This document shows, one piece after another, positions 27,323 to 38,468 of a DNA stretch of 64,000 nt. The stretch covers positions 1,998,501 to 2,062,500 of the forward strand of contig NZ_CP128595.1 in the NCBI RefSeq assembly GCF_030444335.1. The letters are read 5' to 3'. The translations under genes were made by a program, and so were the position numbers. Position 1 is the stretch's first letter. Each line of letters begins with the position of its first letter. This stretch comes from Polaribacter huanghezhanensis (GTDB lineage Bacteria; Bacteroidota; Bacteroidia; Flavobacteriales; Flavobacteriaceae). The notes below the pieces were generated by a model. The model did no database searches. It saw only the letters and a program-made list of their open reading frames with translations, and was not told the DNA's origin.

Positions 27323-27982
27323 CTAAGCAATATAATTTCGAGCGCCAAAAATAGCACTTCCAACTCTAACCATATTACTTCCATTTTTTATTGCTAATTG
27401 ATAATCTCCACTCATTCCCATTGATAAAATTGTAAGTTTTGTATGTTGGGTTTTGAGGGCGTCAAAAAAGTTTTTTAATGCTGAAAACTCTTCTGATAAT
27501 TGTTCTTGGTTTTCTGTAAATGTTGCCATTCCCATTAAACCAACAATTCTAATATTTTCTAATTCTTTAAATTCTTCTGAAGTGATAATCGTTTCAATAT
27601 CTAAAAAAGACAAACCAAACTTGGTCTCTTCTTTTGCAATTTTAGCTTGCAATAAACAATTGATAATTCTATTGTGTTTTTTTGCTTGTTTGTTGATTTC
27701 TTTCAAGGTTTTAAAACTATCTACACCGTGAATCAGATCAACAAAATGCGCCATGTATTTTACTTTGTTTCTCTGTAAGTGCCCAATCATATGCCATTGA
27801 ATATCTTTTGGCAATTCATCGTGTTTGGCAGCCATTTCTTGAATTTTATTTTCGCCAAATACACGCTGACCAGCATTGTAAGCTTCTAAAATAGCTGAAT
27901 TCGGTTTTGTTTTAGAAACCGCAACTAAAGTTACATTTTCTGGAAGGCTATTTTTTATGTGAAGTAAGTTTTTTGCGACCAT
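27323..27982 (-). CDS. YggS/PLPBP-family pyridoxal-phosphate homeostasis protein
   Basis: A 219-residue cytoplasmic TIM-barrel protein. The PLP Lys lies in VAVSKTKPNSAI near residue 25, and WHMIGHLQRNKVKY and LSMGMSGDYQLAI are the other conserved segments. The family binds PLP without catalysing a known reaction and keeps free PLP in balance. Placement in an operon with serC, a PLP enzyme, fits that role. It starts 2 bases after the DUF1015 stop. Confidence 0.93.
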   Translation of the reverse strand: MVAKNLLHIKNSLPENVTLVAVSKTKPNSAILEAYNAGQRVFGENKIQEMAAKHDELPKDIQWHMIGHLQRNKVKYMAHFVDLIHGVDSFKTLKEINKQAKKHNRIINCLLQAKIAKEETKFGLSFLDIETIITSEEFKELENIRIVGLMGMATFTENQEQLSEEFSALKNFFDALKTQHTKLTILSMGMSGDYQLAIKNGSNMVRVGSAIFGARNYIA

Positions 27983-27984
27983 AA

Positions 27985-29223
27985 TTAAAATTCGTAAATG
28001 GTTAAAGCACTTCTTAATTTGGGTTCAATATACGTTGTTTTTGGAGGCATTAACATGCCAGCATCCACAATGTTTTTTAGTTCTTCAATAGTTGTTGGTA
28101 ACATCCCAAAAGAAACTTTAAAATCACCAGCATCTACTTTTGTTTTTAATTCTAAACTATCAGATTTATTTTGAGAGTAAATAATTTTAGAATCATTTCT
28201 AATATCTTCAATTCCTAAAATAGGTTTTAATATTGTTTGATATAAAATTTGAGCATCTAATTTACTAAGAGCATCGGTAAAATTATAAACACTTTTACGC
28301 AAATATAAAGCATAAAAATCACCATTTAAATACATGCTAAAATGATGTTTTTCTTTTGGTTTATATAATTCTTGTCCACGATTTTCAATTCTAAAATAGG
28401 TGTCCAATTCAATTAAAAATTCATCAGATGTTAATCCGTTTAAATCTTTTATAAAGCGATTAAACTCATAAATATTTAATTGACTTTCTGGTAATAAATA
28501 ACTCATAAAAAAGTTATAATCTTCGTTACCAGTATGATTTGGATTCTCTTTTGCCAAGTTTTCTGCTAACAAACACGACGATGTAGATCGATGATGTCCG
28601 TCGGCAATGTATAAGGTTTCAACTTCTTTAAAAGTGGCAGTAATCAATTCAATATCTTGTTGATTGCTTACAATCCAAAGCAAATGAGAATCTTTATCTG
28701 TTGTAGAAAACTCAAATTCGGCTCTCGTTTTTTGATACTTTTTAATGATGTTTGTAATAACATCATTATCAGGATAGGTTAGGAGTACAGGTTCTGCATT
28801 AAAACCGGTATTTTTTAAATAGTTTTCAAATAACAATTCTCGTTGTTGTAAAGTTCCTTCGTGTTTTTTGATGACATTATTATGGTAATCAGCTACAGAA
28901 GTAGCACCAATAATTCCACAAAAAGAATTTGTGGGAGTTATTTTCTGATATATATATAAAGCAGGAACTTCATCTTGTGTAAAAATTGCATTTTCTTTAA
29001 ATTCTTGATATCTATTATGTACTAATTTAAAACGTAAATCTCCACTTACATCTTGCTGATGATATTTATACCCAGGATTGATAACATGCAAAAAAGTATA
29101 TGGGTTAAAAGCCAGTTTGGCATTTAACATATCTGGAGTATAAATTTCGCGCGATTTTGTAGAAACCAACGCAACTTTATCTCTAGCTGCTCTAACTGCC
29201 TTAAAAGGTTTTAGGATTGCCAT
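27985..29223 (-). CDS. DUF1015-family protein with DGHHR motif
   Basis: A 412-residue cytoplasmic protein covering the whole DUF1015 length. Its clearest feature is YIADGHHRSTSS (DGHHR at 208-212), which resembles the nucleotide-binding motif of the ParB/Srx-like fold that also holds the free serine kinases SerK and SbnI. It lies between serA and yggS with gaps of 7 and 2 bases. No serB is in the window, so a part in phosphoserine or serine metabolism is a reasonable inference. The biochemical activity is not proven. Confidence 0.85.
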   Translation of the reverse strand: MAILKPFKAVRAARDKVALVSTKSREIYTPDMLNAKLAFNPYTFLHVINPGYKYHQQDVSGDLRFKLVHNRYQEFKENAIFTQDEVPALYIYQKITPTNSFCGIIGATSVADYHNNVIKKHEGTLQQRELLFENYLKNTGFNAEPVLLTYPDNDVITNIIKKYQKTRAEFEFSTTDKDSHLLWIVSNQQDIELITATFKEVETLYIADGHHRSTSSCLLAENLAKENPNHTGNEDYNFFMSYLLPESQLNIYEFNRFIKDLNGLTSDEFLIELDTYFRIENRGQELYKPKEKHHFSMYLNGDFYALYLRKSVYNFTDALSKLDAQILYQTILKPILGIEDIRNDSKIIYSQNKSDSLELKTKVDAGDFKVSFGMLPTTIEELKNIVDAGMLMPPKTTYIEPKLRSALTIYEF

Positions 29224-29230
29224 GTTACTT

Positions 29231-30184
29231 TTAAGAAAGTAATTTTATAATTTGTTCTGCTAATTCTTTGCCAATTCTGTCTTGCGCTTCTAAAGTTGCA
29301 GCCCCAATATGTGGAGTTAAAGAAATATCAGGATTCATTAATAGTTGAATTTCAGGAGTTGGTTCTTTTTCAAAAACATCTAAACCAGCATATTTTACTT
29401 TTCCAGAATCGATTGCGTTTACCAAAGCAACTTCGTCAATGACTCCTCCTCGAGCAGCATTTATAATTCCAACGCCATCTTTCATCAAACTAAATTGTTT
29501 TTCTCCAAGAATATATTCATCTTGATTCGGAACGTGTAATGTAATAAAATCAGCTTGTTTGATAACTTCATCAAAAGATTCAGTTTCTATTTTAACATCA
29601 ATAGATTGTCCGTTGTAAAAAGGAACATTAATAATTGCTTCACCAACATGACCGTCATTTGCAATTACTTTCATACCGATTCCTAAAGCAATTTTAGCAA
29701 CTTCTTTACCAATTCTACCAAAACCAATAATTCCAATAGTTTTTCCACGTAATTCTGTTCCACCAGCAAACCCTTTCTTTAAATCTTTAAATCGCGTATC
29801 GCCTTCTAAAGGCATTTCTCTATTTGCTTGATGTAAAAAACGAACCATTCCAAATAAATGTGCAAAAACCAATTCTGCAACAGAGCTAGAAGATGCATTT
29901 GGTGTATTGATAACAAACAAACCTTGATTTTTAGCATATTCAACATCAATATTATCCATTCCAACACCACCACGACCAATCAATTTTATACTCGGACAAG
30001 CATCAATTAACTCTTGACGAACTTGTGTTGCACTTCTTACTAAAATTGCATCTATAGAATTTTCGTTGATAAAATTTTCTAATTGATTTTGTGCAACTTT
30101 TGTGGTGATAACTTCAAATCCTCCTGCTTCAAGTGCTTCAATTCCACTTTGTGAAATTCCGTCGTTTGCTAATACTTTCATCAT
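29231..30184 (-). CDS. serA: D-3-phosphoglycerate dehydrogenase (short type, no ACT domain)
   Basis: A 317-residue NAD-dependent D-2-hydroxyacid dehydrogenase. The nucleotide-binding motif is TIGIIGFGRIGKEVA, and the catalytic residues are in INAARGGVIDE (Arg), EKEP (Glu) and LTPHIGAAT (His). It lacks the C-terminal ACT domain, so serine feedback control of the E. coli kind is not expected. The next-door serC supports the phosphoglycerate assignment over a general hydroxyacid enzyme. The start may be the second Met (30181). Confidence 0.88.
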   Translation of the reverse strand: MMKVLANDGISQSGIEALEAGGFEVITTKVAQNQLENFINENSIDAILVRSATQVRQELIDACPSIKLIGRGGVGMDNIDVEYAKNQGLFVINTPNASSSSVAELVFAHLFGMVRFLHQANREMPLEGDTRFKDLKKGFAGGTELRGKTIGIIGFGRIGKEVAKIALGIGMKVIANDGHVGEAIINVPFYNGQSIDVKIETESFDEVIKQADFITLHVPNQDEYILGEKQFSLMKDGVGIINAARGGVIDEVALVNAIDSGKVKYAGLDVFEKEPTPEIQLLMNPDISLTPHIGAATLEAQDRIGKELAEQIIKLLS

Positions 30185-30255
30185 TTATTTAAATATTCAA
30201 AAATTTAAAAACTCAAAAATTGTTACATTTTCAGGTTTTCAAATTGTTACATTAA

Positions 30256-31320
30256 TTATTTCTTTCTTTCTAATTCTTGCATTACATCAACCAAGACTTG
30301 AACGCTGTATAATGGCAATGCGTTGTACATGCTTGCTCTATAACCACCAACACTTCGATGGCCGTTAATTCCGTTTATGCCTGCTTCTAAACACATCTTG
30401 TCGAATATTTCTTTTAAGCTTTCATCAACAAGAGTAAAAGTAGCGTTCATGTTACTTCTGTCTTCTTTTGCCGCAAATCCTTTAAACAACGGATTTCTAT
30501 CAATCTCTTTATAAATTAATTCCGCTTTTTTGTTGTTTGCTTTTTCAATAAATGCTATTCCGCCCAAATCTTTTAGCCATTCTAATGTTAACATAGAAAC
30601 ATAAATGGCAAAAACAGAAGGTGTATTAAACATGCTGTCTTTGTCAATATGAATTTTGTAATTTAACATTGATGGAATTACTCTCTCAACATTTCCTAGA
30701 ATTTCTTCTTTGATTACAATTAAAGTGGTTCCTGCTGGGCCCAAATTTTTTTGTGCGCCTGCGTAGATTAAATCGAATTTAGAAAAATCTAACTGACGAG
30801 AAAATATATCAGAACTCATATCGCAAACAGTAACGCCTTCAAATTCTGGGAATTCTTTGATTTGAGTTCCAAAAATGGTGTTGTTACTTGTGCAATGAAA
30901 ATAATCTGCATCAGTAGGGATTTCATATCCTTTAGGAATGTATGTATAATTATCCTCTTTAGAAGAAGCAACTTCTACCAATTCTCCAAATAATTTAGCT
31001 TCTTTAATAGCTTTGTCTGCCCAAGTTCCTGTGTTTAAATATGCCGCTTTTTTGTTTAATAAATTGTATGCTGTCATTAAAAACTGAGTACTTGCTCCTC
31101 CTTGTAAAAACAATACTTTGTAGCCTTTGTTTTCTAAGTTTAACAATTCTAAAACCAAGCTTTTTGCTTTTTCCATTACTGCAACAAAAGGTTTGCTTCT
31201 ATGCGATATTTCTAATAATGATAAATCATCATTATTAAAATTAAGAACAGCCTCAGAAGCTTTTTGCAATACTTCTTGAGGTAATATTGATGGTCCGGCG
31301 CTAAAATTATGTTTTTTCAT
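30256..31320 (-). CDS. serC: Phosphoserine aminotransferase
   Basis: A 354-residue PLP enzyme that makes phosphoserine from phosphohydroxypyruvate. The N-terminus HNFSAGPSILPQEVL is diagnostic, and the PLP Lys lies in YAGAQKNLGPAG. It is the first gene of the run serC-serA-DUF1015-yggS-exonuclease. The 71-base gap to serA is the widest in the run and contains only AT-rich direct repeats. Confidence 0.96.
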   Translation of the reverse strand: MKKHNFSAGPSILPQEVLQKASEAVLNFNNDDLSLLEISHRSKPFVAVMEKAKSLVLELLNLENKGYKVLFLQGGASTQFLMTAYNLLNKKAAYLNTGTWADKAIKEAKLFGELVEVASSKEDNYTYIPKGYEIPTDADYFHCTSNNTIFGTQIKEFPEFEGVTVCDMSSDIFSRQLDFSKFDLIYAGAQKNLGPAGTTLIVIKEEILGNVERVIPSMLNYKIHIDKDSMFNTPSVFAIYVSMLTLEWLKDLGGIAFIEKANNKKAELIYKEIDRNPLFKGFAAKEDRSNMNATFTLVDESLKEIFDKMCLEAGINGINGHRSVGGYRASMYNALPLYSVQVLVDVMQELERKK

Positions 31321-31379
31321 TTGTTCTTCTTGTACAGATATTTATAACACAAATATCATACTTTTTGATGGTTATCTTT

Positions 31380-32860
<1,481 letters not shown>

Positions 32861-32880
32861 TTTTTTAATACATAAAAATA

Positions 32881-32914
32881 AAACACCCAACGATTAATCG
32901 TTGGGTGTTTTTTA
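32881..32914 (+). terminator. Terminator after the ferredoxin gene
   Basis: AAACACCCAACGAT (32881-32894) and ATCGTTGGGTGTTT (32897-32910) form a perfect 14-bp stem with a two-base loop, then a T-run. It can also serve the convergent receptor gene. Confidence 0.85.
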
Positions 32915-32949
32915 TAAATAATGAAATTTATAATTCAAACAATTCTCAA

Positions 32950-35580
32950 TTAAAATTGATAGTTAAGTCCAACTGTAAAATTAGTACCTAATTGACCAAG
33001 TTGTTGTACTTCAGAAGAATAGATAAACCTACCTCCAGCCTGTGCGGTATTAGTCGATTTTAATGTCTTATCTGGGTAGACATCAAAGATGTTGTTAATT
33101 CCACCGTTTATATTTATTTTATCAGTTAACTTGTACCCAAAACCAATATCAGTAGAAATTTTAGCGGCTAAATTTTGATCTGTTCCTCCAGATTGAGGTG
33201 CGGTAATTGTAACTTGTCCAAAACGAGTATTATTAAAAGCAATATCCCATTTGTCGTTTACGTAGTTTAACCCTAAAATCATTTTAGATTTTGGTCTAGA
33301 GTTTGTGATTAATCCTTGCTCTTGTCTATCAAAAATATTGTAACCTGCATTTGCTAATACTGCTGGAGTTGAAATTGCATCCAATGTAGTTTCGTTAAAG
33401 TTTGCTGCAAAACTAGCGTGTAGTTTTCCTGAGCCAAAATCGATATTTCTATAGTTGATTGTAATATCTGTACCAGTTGTTTTTGTGTTACCAGCATTGA
33501 TAAAGAATTGAACAGCAACCACATTATTACTACTTAAAATTTGCTCTACAGGATTTGTTGGATTTGCGGCAGTACCGTTTTTATATCCAATTTGTGAAGA
33601 AAATAAAACTCTATCGTCTACTTTTATTTGGTAAAAATCTATAGATGCCGTAAAGTCTCTATCAAACTTATATGTTAAACCAGCTGAAATATTTTTAGCG
33701 GTTTCTGCAAATAAACTAGGTACACCTAATGCTTTTACTGCAGGGTTGTTATTCGCTAATGTTCCTTGTAATAATGGCTCAGAAGAACCAGAAACAATAA
33801 TATATTGACTATTAGTTAAGTGTCTTTGATGTAATGTTGGAGCTCTAAATCCAGTACTATAAGAAGCTCTAATTGCACCTTTCTCTCCTAATTTATATCT
33901 ACTATTTATTTTCCAAGAAAAGTTACTTCCAAAATCAGAAAAATTCTCATATCTACCAGCAACACCAATTAAAAAAGCTTCATTTACATCATAATCTAAG
34001 TTTGCGTAAGTAGCAAAATTATTTCTTGACCAAAATCCAGCCTCAGCAGGTTTTATACCAGCAAAAGAATCAGAACCTCCTTTGTAATAAGACAATGGGT
34101 CACCTTCAAAAGCTTTAAAACTTTCTATTTTATATTCTAACCCCACAGCAACACTTACTTTTTCAGATAATTTACCATTAAGGTCGTAATTACCAATAAC
34201 ATTTGTTAATCTGTATCCACCTGGTTTAAAAGATGTTGGTGATGTTCCATAATCTTTTAAATGATCTCTATTAACAGAGTTATTTACGGTATAAAAAACA
34301 TCATTTGCTCCGTATGTCAAACTAATATCAGAGTTCCAATTTTCACCTATTGGATAACGAATACCAACAGTATTGATATAATCATTAATCTCAGTTTCAA
34401 ATGTTGGTTGATACCCGAAAAAATCTTCTTTTCTTGTTAAGAATTCTAAATCACCAACATCAGCCTGTCTCCAATATGGTGCTCTATAATATGCAAAACT
34501 CTGACCAGTTCTAGTAGTAAAACCATGAAAAGAGTACAACGTTGCTTTTTCTCCTAAAGGATGCTCTAGATTTACAAATAAATCTTTTTTCTCCATTTCT
34601 GGCTGTCCAACATGCATTCCTAAATCAGGATTAGCTTTTGCCCAAGCAACCCAGTTAGGTAATGGGTTGGCAGGTAAATCTGCAACACCAGGAGTTCCTG
34701 CTCTATTTGTAATTTGTTGTTTATAATATCCTAAAGTTAAATTTACAAAACCACCTTCTCCAAACTCAAATGAAGTATTGTAATCAGCTGATAAATTAAA
34801 CCCATCTTTTTGAGAGGTAATACCTGCTGCAGTTGTAAAAGTAGAGTATTCTACATTTTTCTTTAGAATTATATTCATAACCCCTGCAATTGCATCAGAA
34901 CCGTATAATGCAGAAGCTCCATCTCTTAAAACTTCTACTCGTTCAATAGCTGCAGTTGGGATACTTTTTAAATCTACACCAACCTCTCCTTTTCCAGGAG
35001 TTCTATTTAAATAAACTTGTGCGCTTTGATTTTTTCTTTTTCCATTTATTAAAACCAAAGTTCTACTTGGTCCTAGCCCTCTTAAATCAGCTGGATCATA
35101 ATGAGCTGTTGCATCAGAAATTGCTTGATTCTGAGAGTTAAAAGAAGGTACTTTAAAAGTTAACATTCTGTCTAAAGTAGCTTTTCCACTATTTTGTAAC
35201 TCTTTAATACTAATGTTGTCAATTGGTACAGGTGAGTCTAAAATTGTTCTAGGTTTTGCTCTGTTACCTGTAATTACAATTTCATCTAATTGCAATCCTT
35301 CAGAAAGTACAATAGTTAAATTTGTTTTTCCATTTACAGAAACTTCTTTTGTTGTGTAACCAGCAAAACTGATTATTAGTACAGCCCCATCATTAACACT
35401 AAGTGAAAACTTTCCGTTAAAGTCTGTTGAAGTACCATTTTTCGTTCCTTTCACTACAATGTTTGCTCCTGGCAGGACTTCGTTACTGGTATCAGTAACT
35501 GTACCAGTAATAGTGCTTTGTGCAAATGTAATGCTGATGCTAAATATAGCAACAAATAAGAGTGTGATTTTTTTCATCAT
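32950..35580 (-). CDS. TonB-dependent receptor with N-terminal carboxypeptidase-regulatory-like domain
   Basis: An 876-residue outer-membrane importer with a signal peptide ending TFAQ. Residues about 22-95 are a carboxypeptidase-regulatory-like domain (TITGTVTDTSNEVLPGANIV). A TonB-box-like LDEIVITGNR leads into the plug (about 105-230, DLRGLGPSRTLVLINGKR and EVLRDGASALYGSDAIAG). A 22-strand-type barrel follows, ending NFTVGLNYQF. It is a close paralogue of the receptor at 35738 from the plug onward. It has its own upstream two-block sequence, shared with fecR, so it is likely controlled by the neighbouring ECF sigma factor. The ligand is unknown, and no SusD-like gene is present. Confidence 0.9.
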   Translation of the reverse strand: MMKKITLLFVAIFSISITFAQSTITGTVTDTSNEVLPGANIVVKGTKNGTSTDFNGKFSLSVNDGAVLIISFAGYTTKEVSVNGKTNLTIVLSEGLQLDEIVITGNRAKPRTILDSPVPIDNISIKELQNSGKATLDRMLTFKVPSFNSQNQAISDATAHYDPADLRGLGPSRTLVLINGKRKNQSAQVYLNRTPGKGEVGVDLKSIPTAAIERVEVLRDGASALYGSDAIAGVMNIILKKNVEYSTFTTAAGITSQKDGFNLSADYNTSFEFGEGGFVNLTLGYYKQQITNRAGTPGVADLPANPLPNWVAWAKANPDLGMHVGQPEMEKKDLFVNLEHPLGEKATLYSFHGFTTRTGQSFAYYRAPYWRQADVGDLEFLTRKEDFFGYQPTFETEINDYINTVGIRYPIGENWNSDISLTYGANDVFYTVNNSVNRDHLKDYGTSPTSFKPGGYRLTNVIGNYDLNGKLSEKVSVAVGLEYKIESFKAFEGDPLSYYKGGSDSFAGIKPAEAGFWSRNNFATYANLDYDVNEAFLIGVAGRYENFSDFGSNFSWKINSRYKLGEKGAIRASYSTGFRAPTLHQRHLTNSQYIIVSGSSEPLLQGTLANNNPAVKALGVPSLFAETAKNISAGLTYKFDRDFTASIDFYQIKVDDRVLFSSQIGYKNGTAANPTNPVEQILSSNNVVAVQFFINAGNTKTTGTDITINYRNIDFGSGKLHASFAANFNETTLDAISTPAVLANAGYNIFDRQEQGLITNSRPKSKMILGLNYVNDKWDIAFNNTRFGQVTITAPQSGGTDQNLAAKISTDIGFGYKLTDKININGGINNIFDVYPDKTLKSTNTAQAGGRFIYSSEVQQLGQLGTNFTVGLNYQF

Positions 35581-35656
35581 GTATATGTATTTGTTAATAA
35601 TAAATTACTTACTATTCTTGTGTTTTAATGAGTATACTTCAAGAATATCTGTGATT

Positions 35657-35695
35657 TATTATTAATAAGGGAAGTATTGTGGTTATATACCCTTT
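35657..35695 (-). promoter_or_regulatory. Shared two-block element upstream of the distal TonB receptor
   Basis: On the minus strand it reads AAAGGGTATAT, then 15 bases, then CTTATTAATAATA. The same blocks occur upstream of fecR (39501-39538) with 14 bases between them. The spacing and the link to a sigma/anti-sigma pair suggest a promoter read by that ECF sigma factor. The downstream block ends 76 bases before the start codon at 35580. Confidence 0.6.
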
Positions 35696-35737
35696 AAATA
35701 GTATTTTTTTTTAAAATAAAATTAGGCTTAGATAATT

Positions 35738-38437
35738 CTATTTAAACAAATACCTAATTCTAAAATTAAAATTAGTACCCAATAAACCTAATTGTTGAAC
35801 TTCAGAGGAATAGATTAATCGATTTCCAGCTTCTGTGGTATTCGTAGTTTTTAAAGTTTTGTCAGGGTAAATATTAAATATATTATTAATATTAGCCATT
35901 AAAATTATTTCGCTAGATAATTTATAATTTAAACCAAAATCTGTAGCTATTTTTGGGTTTAATTCTTGGTCTACACCGCCAGATTGAGGTGCTGTTATTA
36001 TAACTTTTCCAAAACGTGTATTGTTTAGTGATAAATTCCAATTTTTGGTTGTGTAATTTAATCCTAATATAAATTTTGATTTTGGCCTTGAACTAGTGAT
36101 TAGTCCTTTTTCTTGTCTATCAAAAATTGTATAGCCTGCATTTGCTAAAATATTTGGGGTTGTAATAGTATGAATTGTAGTTGTATTAAAATTTACAGCT
36201 AAATTAATCAGTAGTTTATTATTGGAGTTTAAATTAATTTGTTTATAGTTTAATAAAAAATCAACTCCTGTAGTTTTGGTGTCTCCTGCATTTATAAAAA
36301 ATTGCATGGTTTCTACATTATTATCTTTTAGTATTTGTTCAACAGGATTTGTAATGTTTGATGGTGAACCGTTTTTATATCCTATTTGAGAAGAAAATAA
36401 AACCCTATTTTTCACTTTTATATTATAAAAATCTATCGAAGTTGAAAAATTAGAATTAAACTTATATGTTAATCCTGCAGATAAATTTATTGAAGATTCT
36501 GCAAATAAATTAGGAACACCTAATGCTTTTACAGCTGGGTTATTATTAGACAGTGTTCTTTGGAGTCGAGGTGTAAGAGAATTTGATGCGTGAATATATT
36601 GACTACTAGTTAAGTGGCGTTGATGCAGTGTAGGAGCTCTAAAACCAGTACTAAACGAACCTCTTATGACTCCTTTTTCTCCTAATTTATAACGACTGTC
36701 TATTTTCCATGAAAAGTTACTGCCAAAGCCAGAAAATTTTTCATACCTATTTGCAATACCTATTAAAAATTTATTATTGATATCATAATCAATTTGCAAA
36801 TACCCCGCAATATTGTTTCTTTCCCATTTCCCTGCTTCATTAGGTTTAATACCAGCAAATGAATCTGAACCGCTTTTATAGTATGAAAAAGGATCTCCTT
36901 CATAAGCAGTAAATCCTTCGTTTTTGTACTCAAAACCCAAAGCAAGGCTTATAAATTCTGAATATTGGCCTGTAACATCAAAATTTATGATGGTGTTATT
37001 TAATTTATATCTTCCAGGGTCAAATGAAGTAGGAGAAGAGCCATGATCTTTTAGATAATCTCTATTTATAGAGTTGTTTACTTTATATAATACTGAATTG
37101 GCACCATAAGTAATACTCCCATCTGCCAACCAAGTATTATTAAAACGATATTTAAGACCAAAAACACTCATGTAGTCATAAATATTGGTATTAAAAGTTG
37201 GCTGATAACCCATAAAATCTTCAGGTCTACTTAATACCCCATAATCTCCAACAGTAGTTTGTCTCCAGTATGGTGCCCTATAAAAGGCAAAACTTCGCCC
37301 ATTTCTATTTGTATAGTTATGGAAAGAATAGAAAGTAGTTGCTTTTCCAATAGGATGTTCTATATTAACAGAAAAGCTTTTTTTTTCAAGATCAGGTTGA
37401 CCAACATGCATGCCTAGTTTAGGGTTGTTTTTCGCCCAATAAACCCAATTAGGAAGAGGGTTGTTGGGTAGGTCTAACACTCCTGGTGAACCTGCTCTAT
37501 TTGTGTTTTTTTGGTTGTAATATCCTAAAGTAAAATTTATAAAACCACCATTTTTAAACATATAAGAACCGTTGTAGTCTGTTGATAAAAAGAAGCCATC
37601 CTTTTTCGAAGTAATTCCTATCGAAGTATTGAAAGTTGAGTATGGGACGTTTTTTTTTAATATAAAATTAATAACTCCAGCAATAGCATCTGAGCCGTAT
37701 TGTGCAGAAGCGCCATCGCGTAAAATTTCTACACGCTCTATAGCAGCTAAAGGAATGCTTTTTAAGTCTACACCAACTTCTCCTTTACCAGGAGTTCTAT
37801 TTAAATACATTTGTGCACTTTGATTTTTTCGCTTGCCATTAATCAAAACTAACAATCTACTTGGCCCTAATCCTCTTAAATCTGCGGGGTCATAATGTGC
37901 AGTTGCGTCCGAAATTGCCTGATTTTGAGAATTAAAAGAAGGAACTTTATAAGTTAGCATTTCTTCAATTGTTTTTTTTCCGCTATTCTTTAATTCTTTT
38001 ATATATAAATTGTCTATTGGTATCGGAGAATCTAAAATTGTTCTAGGCTTTGTTCTATTTCCTGTAATGACGACTTCTTCTAATTGAATATTATTTTGAT
38101 ATGTGTAATTATTAAATGCCTTCTTTTTTTTTGGAGATTTTGTGTATACTACAAAATAATTATTTCCTAAATCATCAAAATAATAAGAAGTATCTATTTC
38201 TAATAACTGTATCGTTTTGTCTAGTGTTTTACTATTTAAAAATTTGACATCTATTTTCTTTTTATCAAAAACAGTAGAGTTATACGTAAAGTAAACATTA
38301 TATTTTTTACTTAATGAATCTAATAGAGAGGTGAAAAGAATTTTATCTGAAGATGTTTTTTGTGCGTAAATAGAAACTGAACAAAACAGGATCCAACAAA
38401 GGATGAATAAAACTGTTATTGTTTTTCTTTTAGGCAT
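35738..38437 (-). CDS. TonB-dependent receptor with N-terminal STN signalling domain
   Basis: An 899-residue outer-membrane receptor with a signal peptide (ending SIYAQ). Residues about 30-110 form an STN domain (LDSLSKKYNVYFTYNS to NNYFVVYT). In FecA-type receptors this domain contacts FecR and reports ligand binding. Then come a TonB-box-like LEEVVITGNR, the plug (DLRGLGPSRLLVLINGKR) and a barrel ending NFRIRYLF. From the plug on, it is nearly parallel to the receptor at 32950, so a duplication followed by exchange of the N-terminal domain is likely. It follows fecR by 31 bases and lies in the same unit. Confidence 0.9.
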   Translation of the reverse strand: MPKRKTITVLFILCWILFCSVSIYAQKTSSDKILFTSLLDSLSKKYNVYFTYNSTVFDKKKIDVKFLNSKTLDKTIQLLEIDTSYYFDDLGNNYFVVYTKSPKKKKAFNNYTYQNNIQLEEVVITGNRTKPRTILDSPIPIDNLYIKELKNSGKKTIEEMLTYKVPSFNSQNQAISDATAHYDPADLRGLGPSRLLVLINGKRKNQSAQMYLNRTPGKGEVGVDLKSIPLAAIERVEILRDGASAQYGSDAIAGVINFILKKNVPYSTFNTSIGITSKKDGFFLSTDYNGSYMFKNGGFINFTLGYYNQKNTNRAGSPGVLDLPNNPLPNWVYWAKNNPKLGMHVGQPDLEKKSFSVNIEHPIGKATTFYSFHNYTNRNGRSFAFYRAPYWRQTTVGDYGVLSRPEDFMGYQPTFNTNIYDYMSVFGLKYRFNNTWLADGSITYGANSVLYKVNNSINRDYLKDHGSSPTSFDPGRYKLNNTIINFDVTGQYSEFISLALGFEYKNEGFTAYEGDPFSYYKSGSDSFAGIKPNEAGKWERNNIAGYLQIDYDINNKFLIGIANRYEKFSGFGSNFSWKIDSRYKLGEKGVIRGSFSTGFRAPTLHQRHLTSSQYIHASNSLTPRLQRTLSNNNPAVKALGVPNLFAESSINLSAGLTYKFNSNFSTSIDFYNIKVKNRVLFSSQIGYKNGSPSNITNPVEQILKDNNVETMQFFINAGDTKTTGVDFLLNYKQINLNSNNKLLINLAVNFNTTTIHTITTPNILANAGYTIFDRQEKGLITSSRPKSKFILGLNYTTKNWNLSLNNTRFGKVIITAPQSGGVDQELNPKIATDFGLNYKLSSEIILMANINNIFNIYPDKTLKTTNTTEAGNRLIYSSEVQQLGLLGTNFNFRIRYLFK

Positions 38438-38468
38438 TCAATTAAAGAATTTAGTAAATATAACTAAA

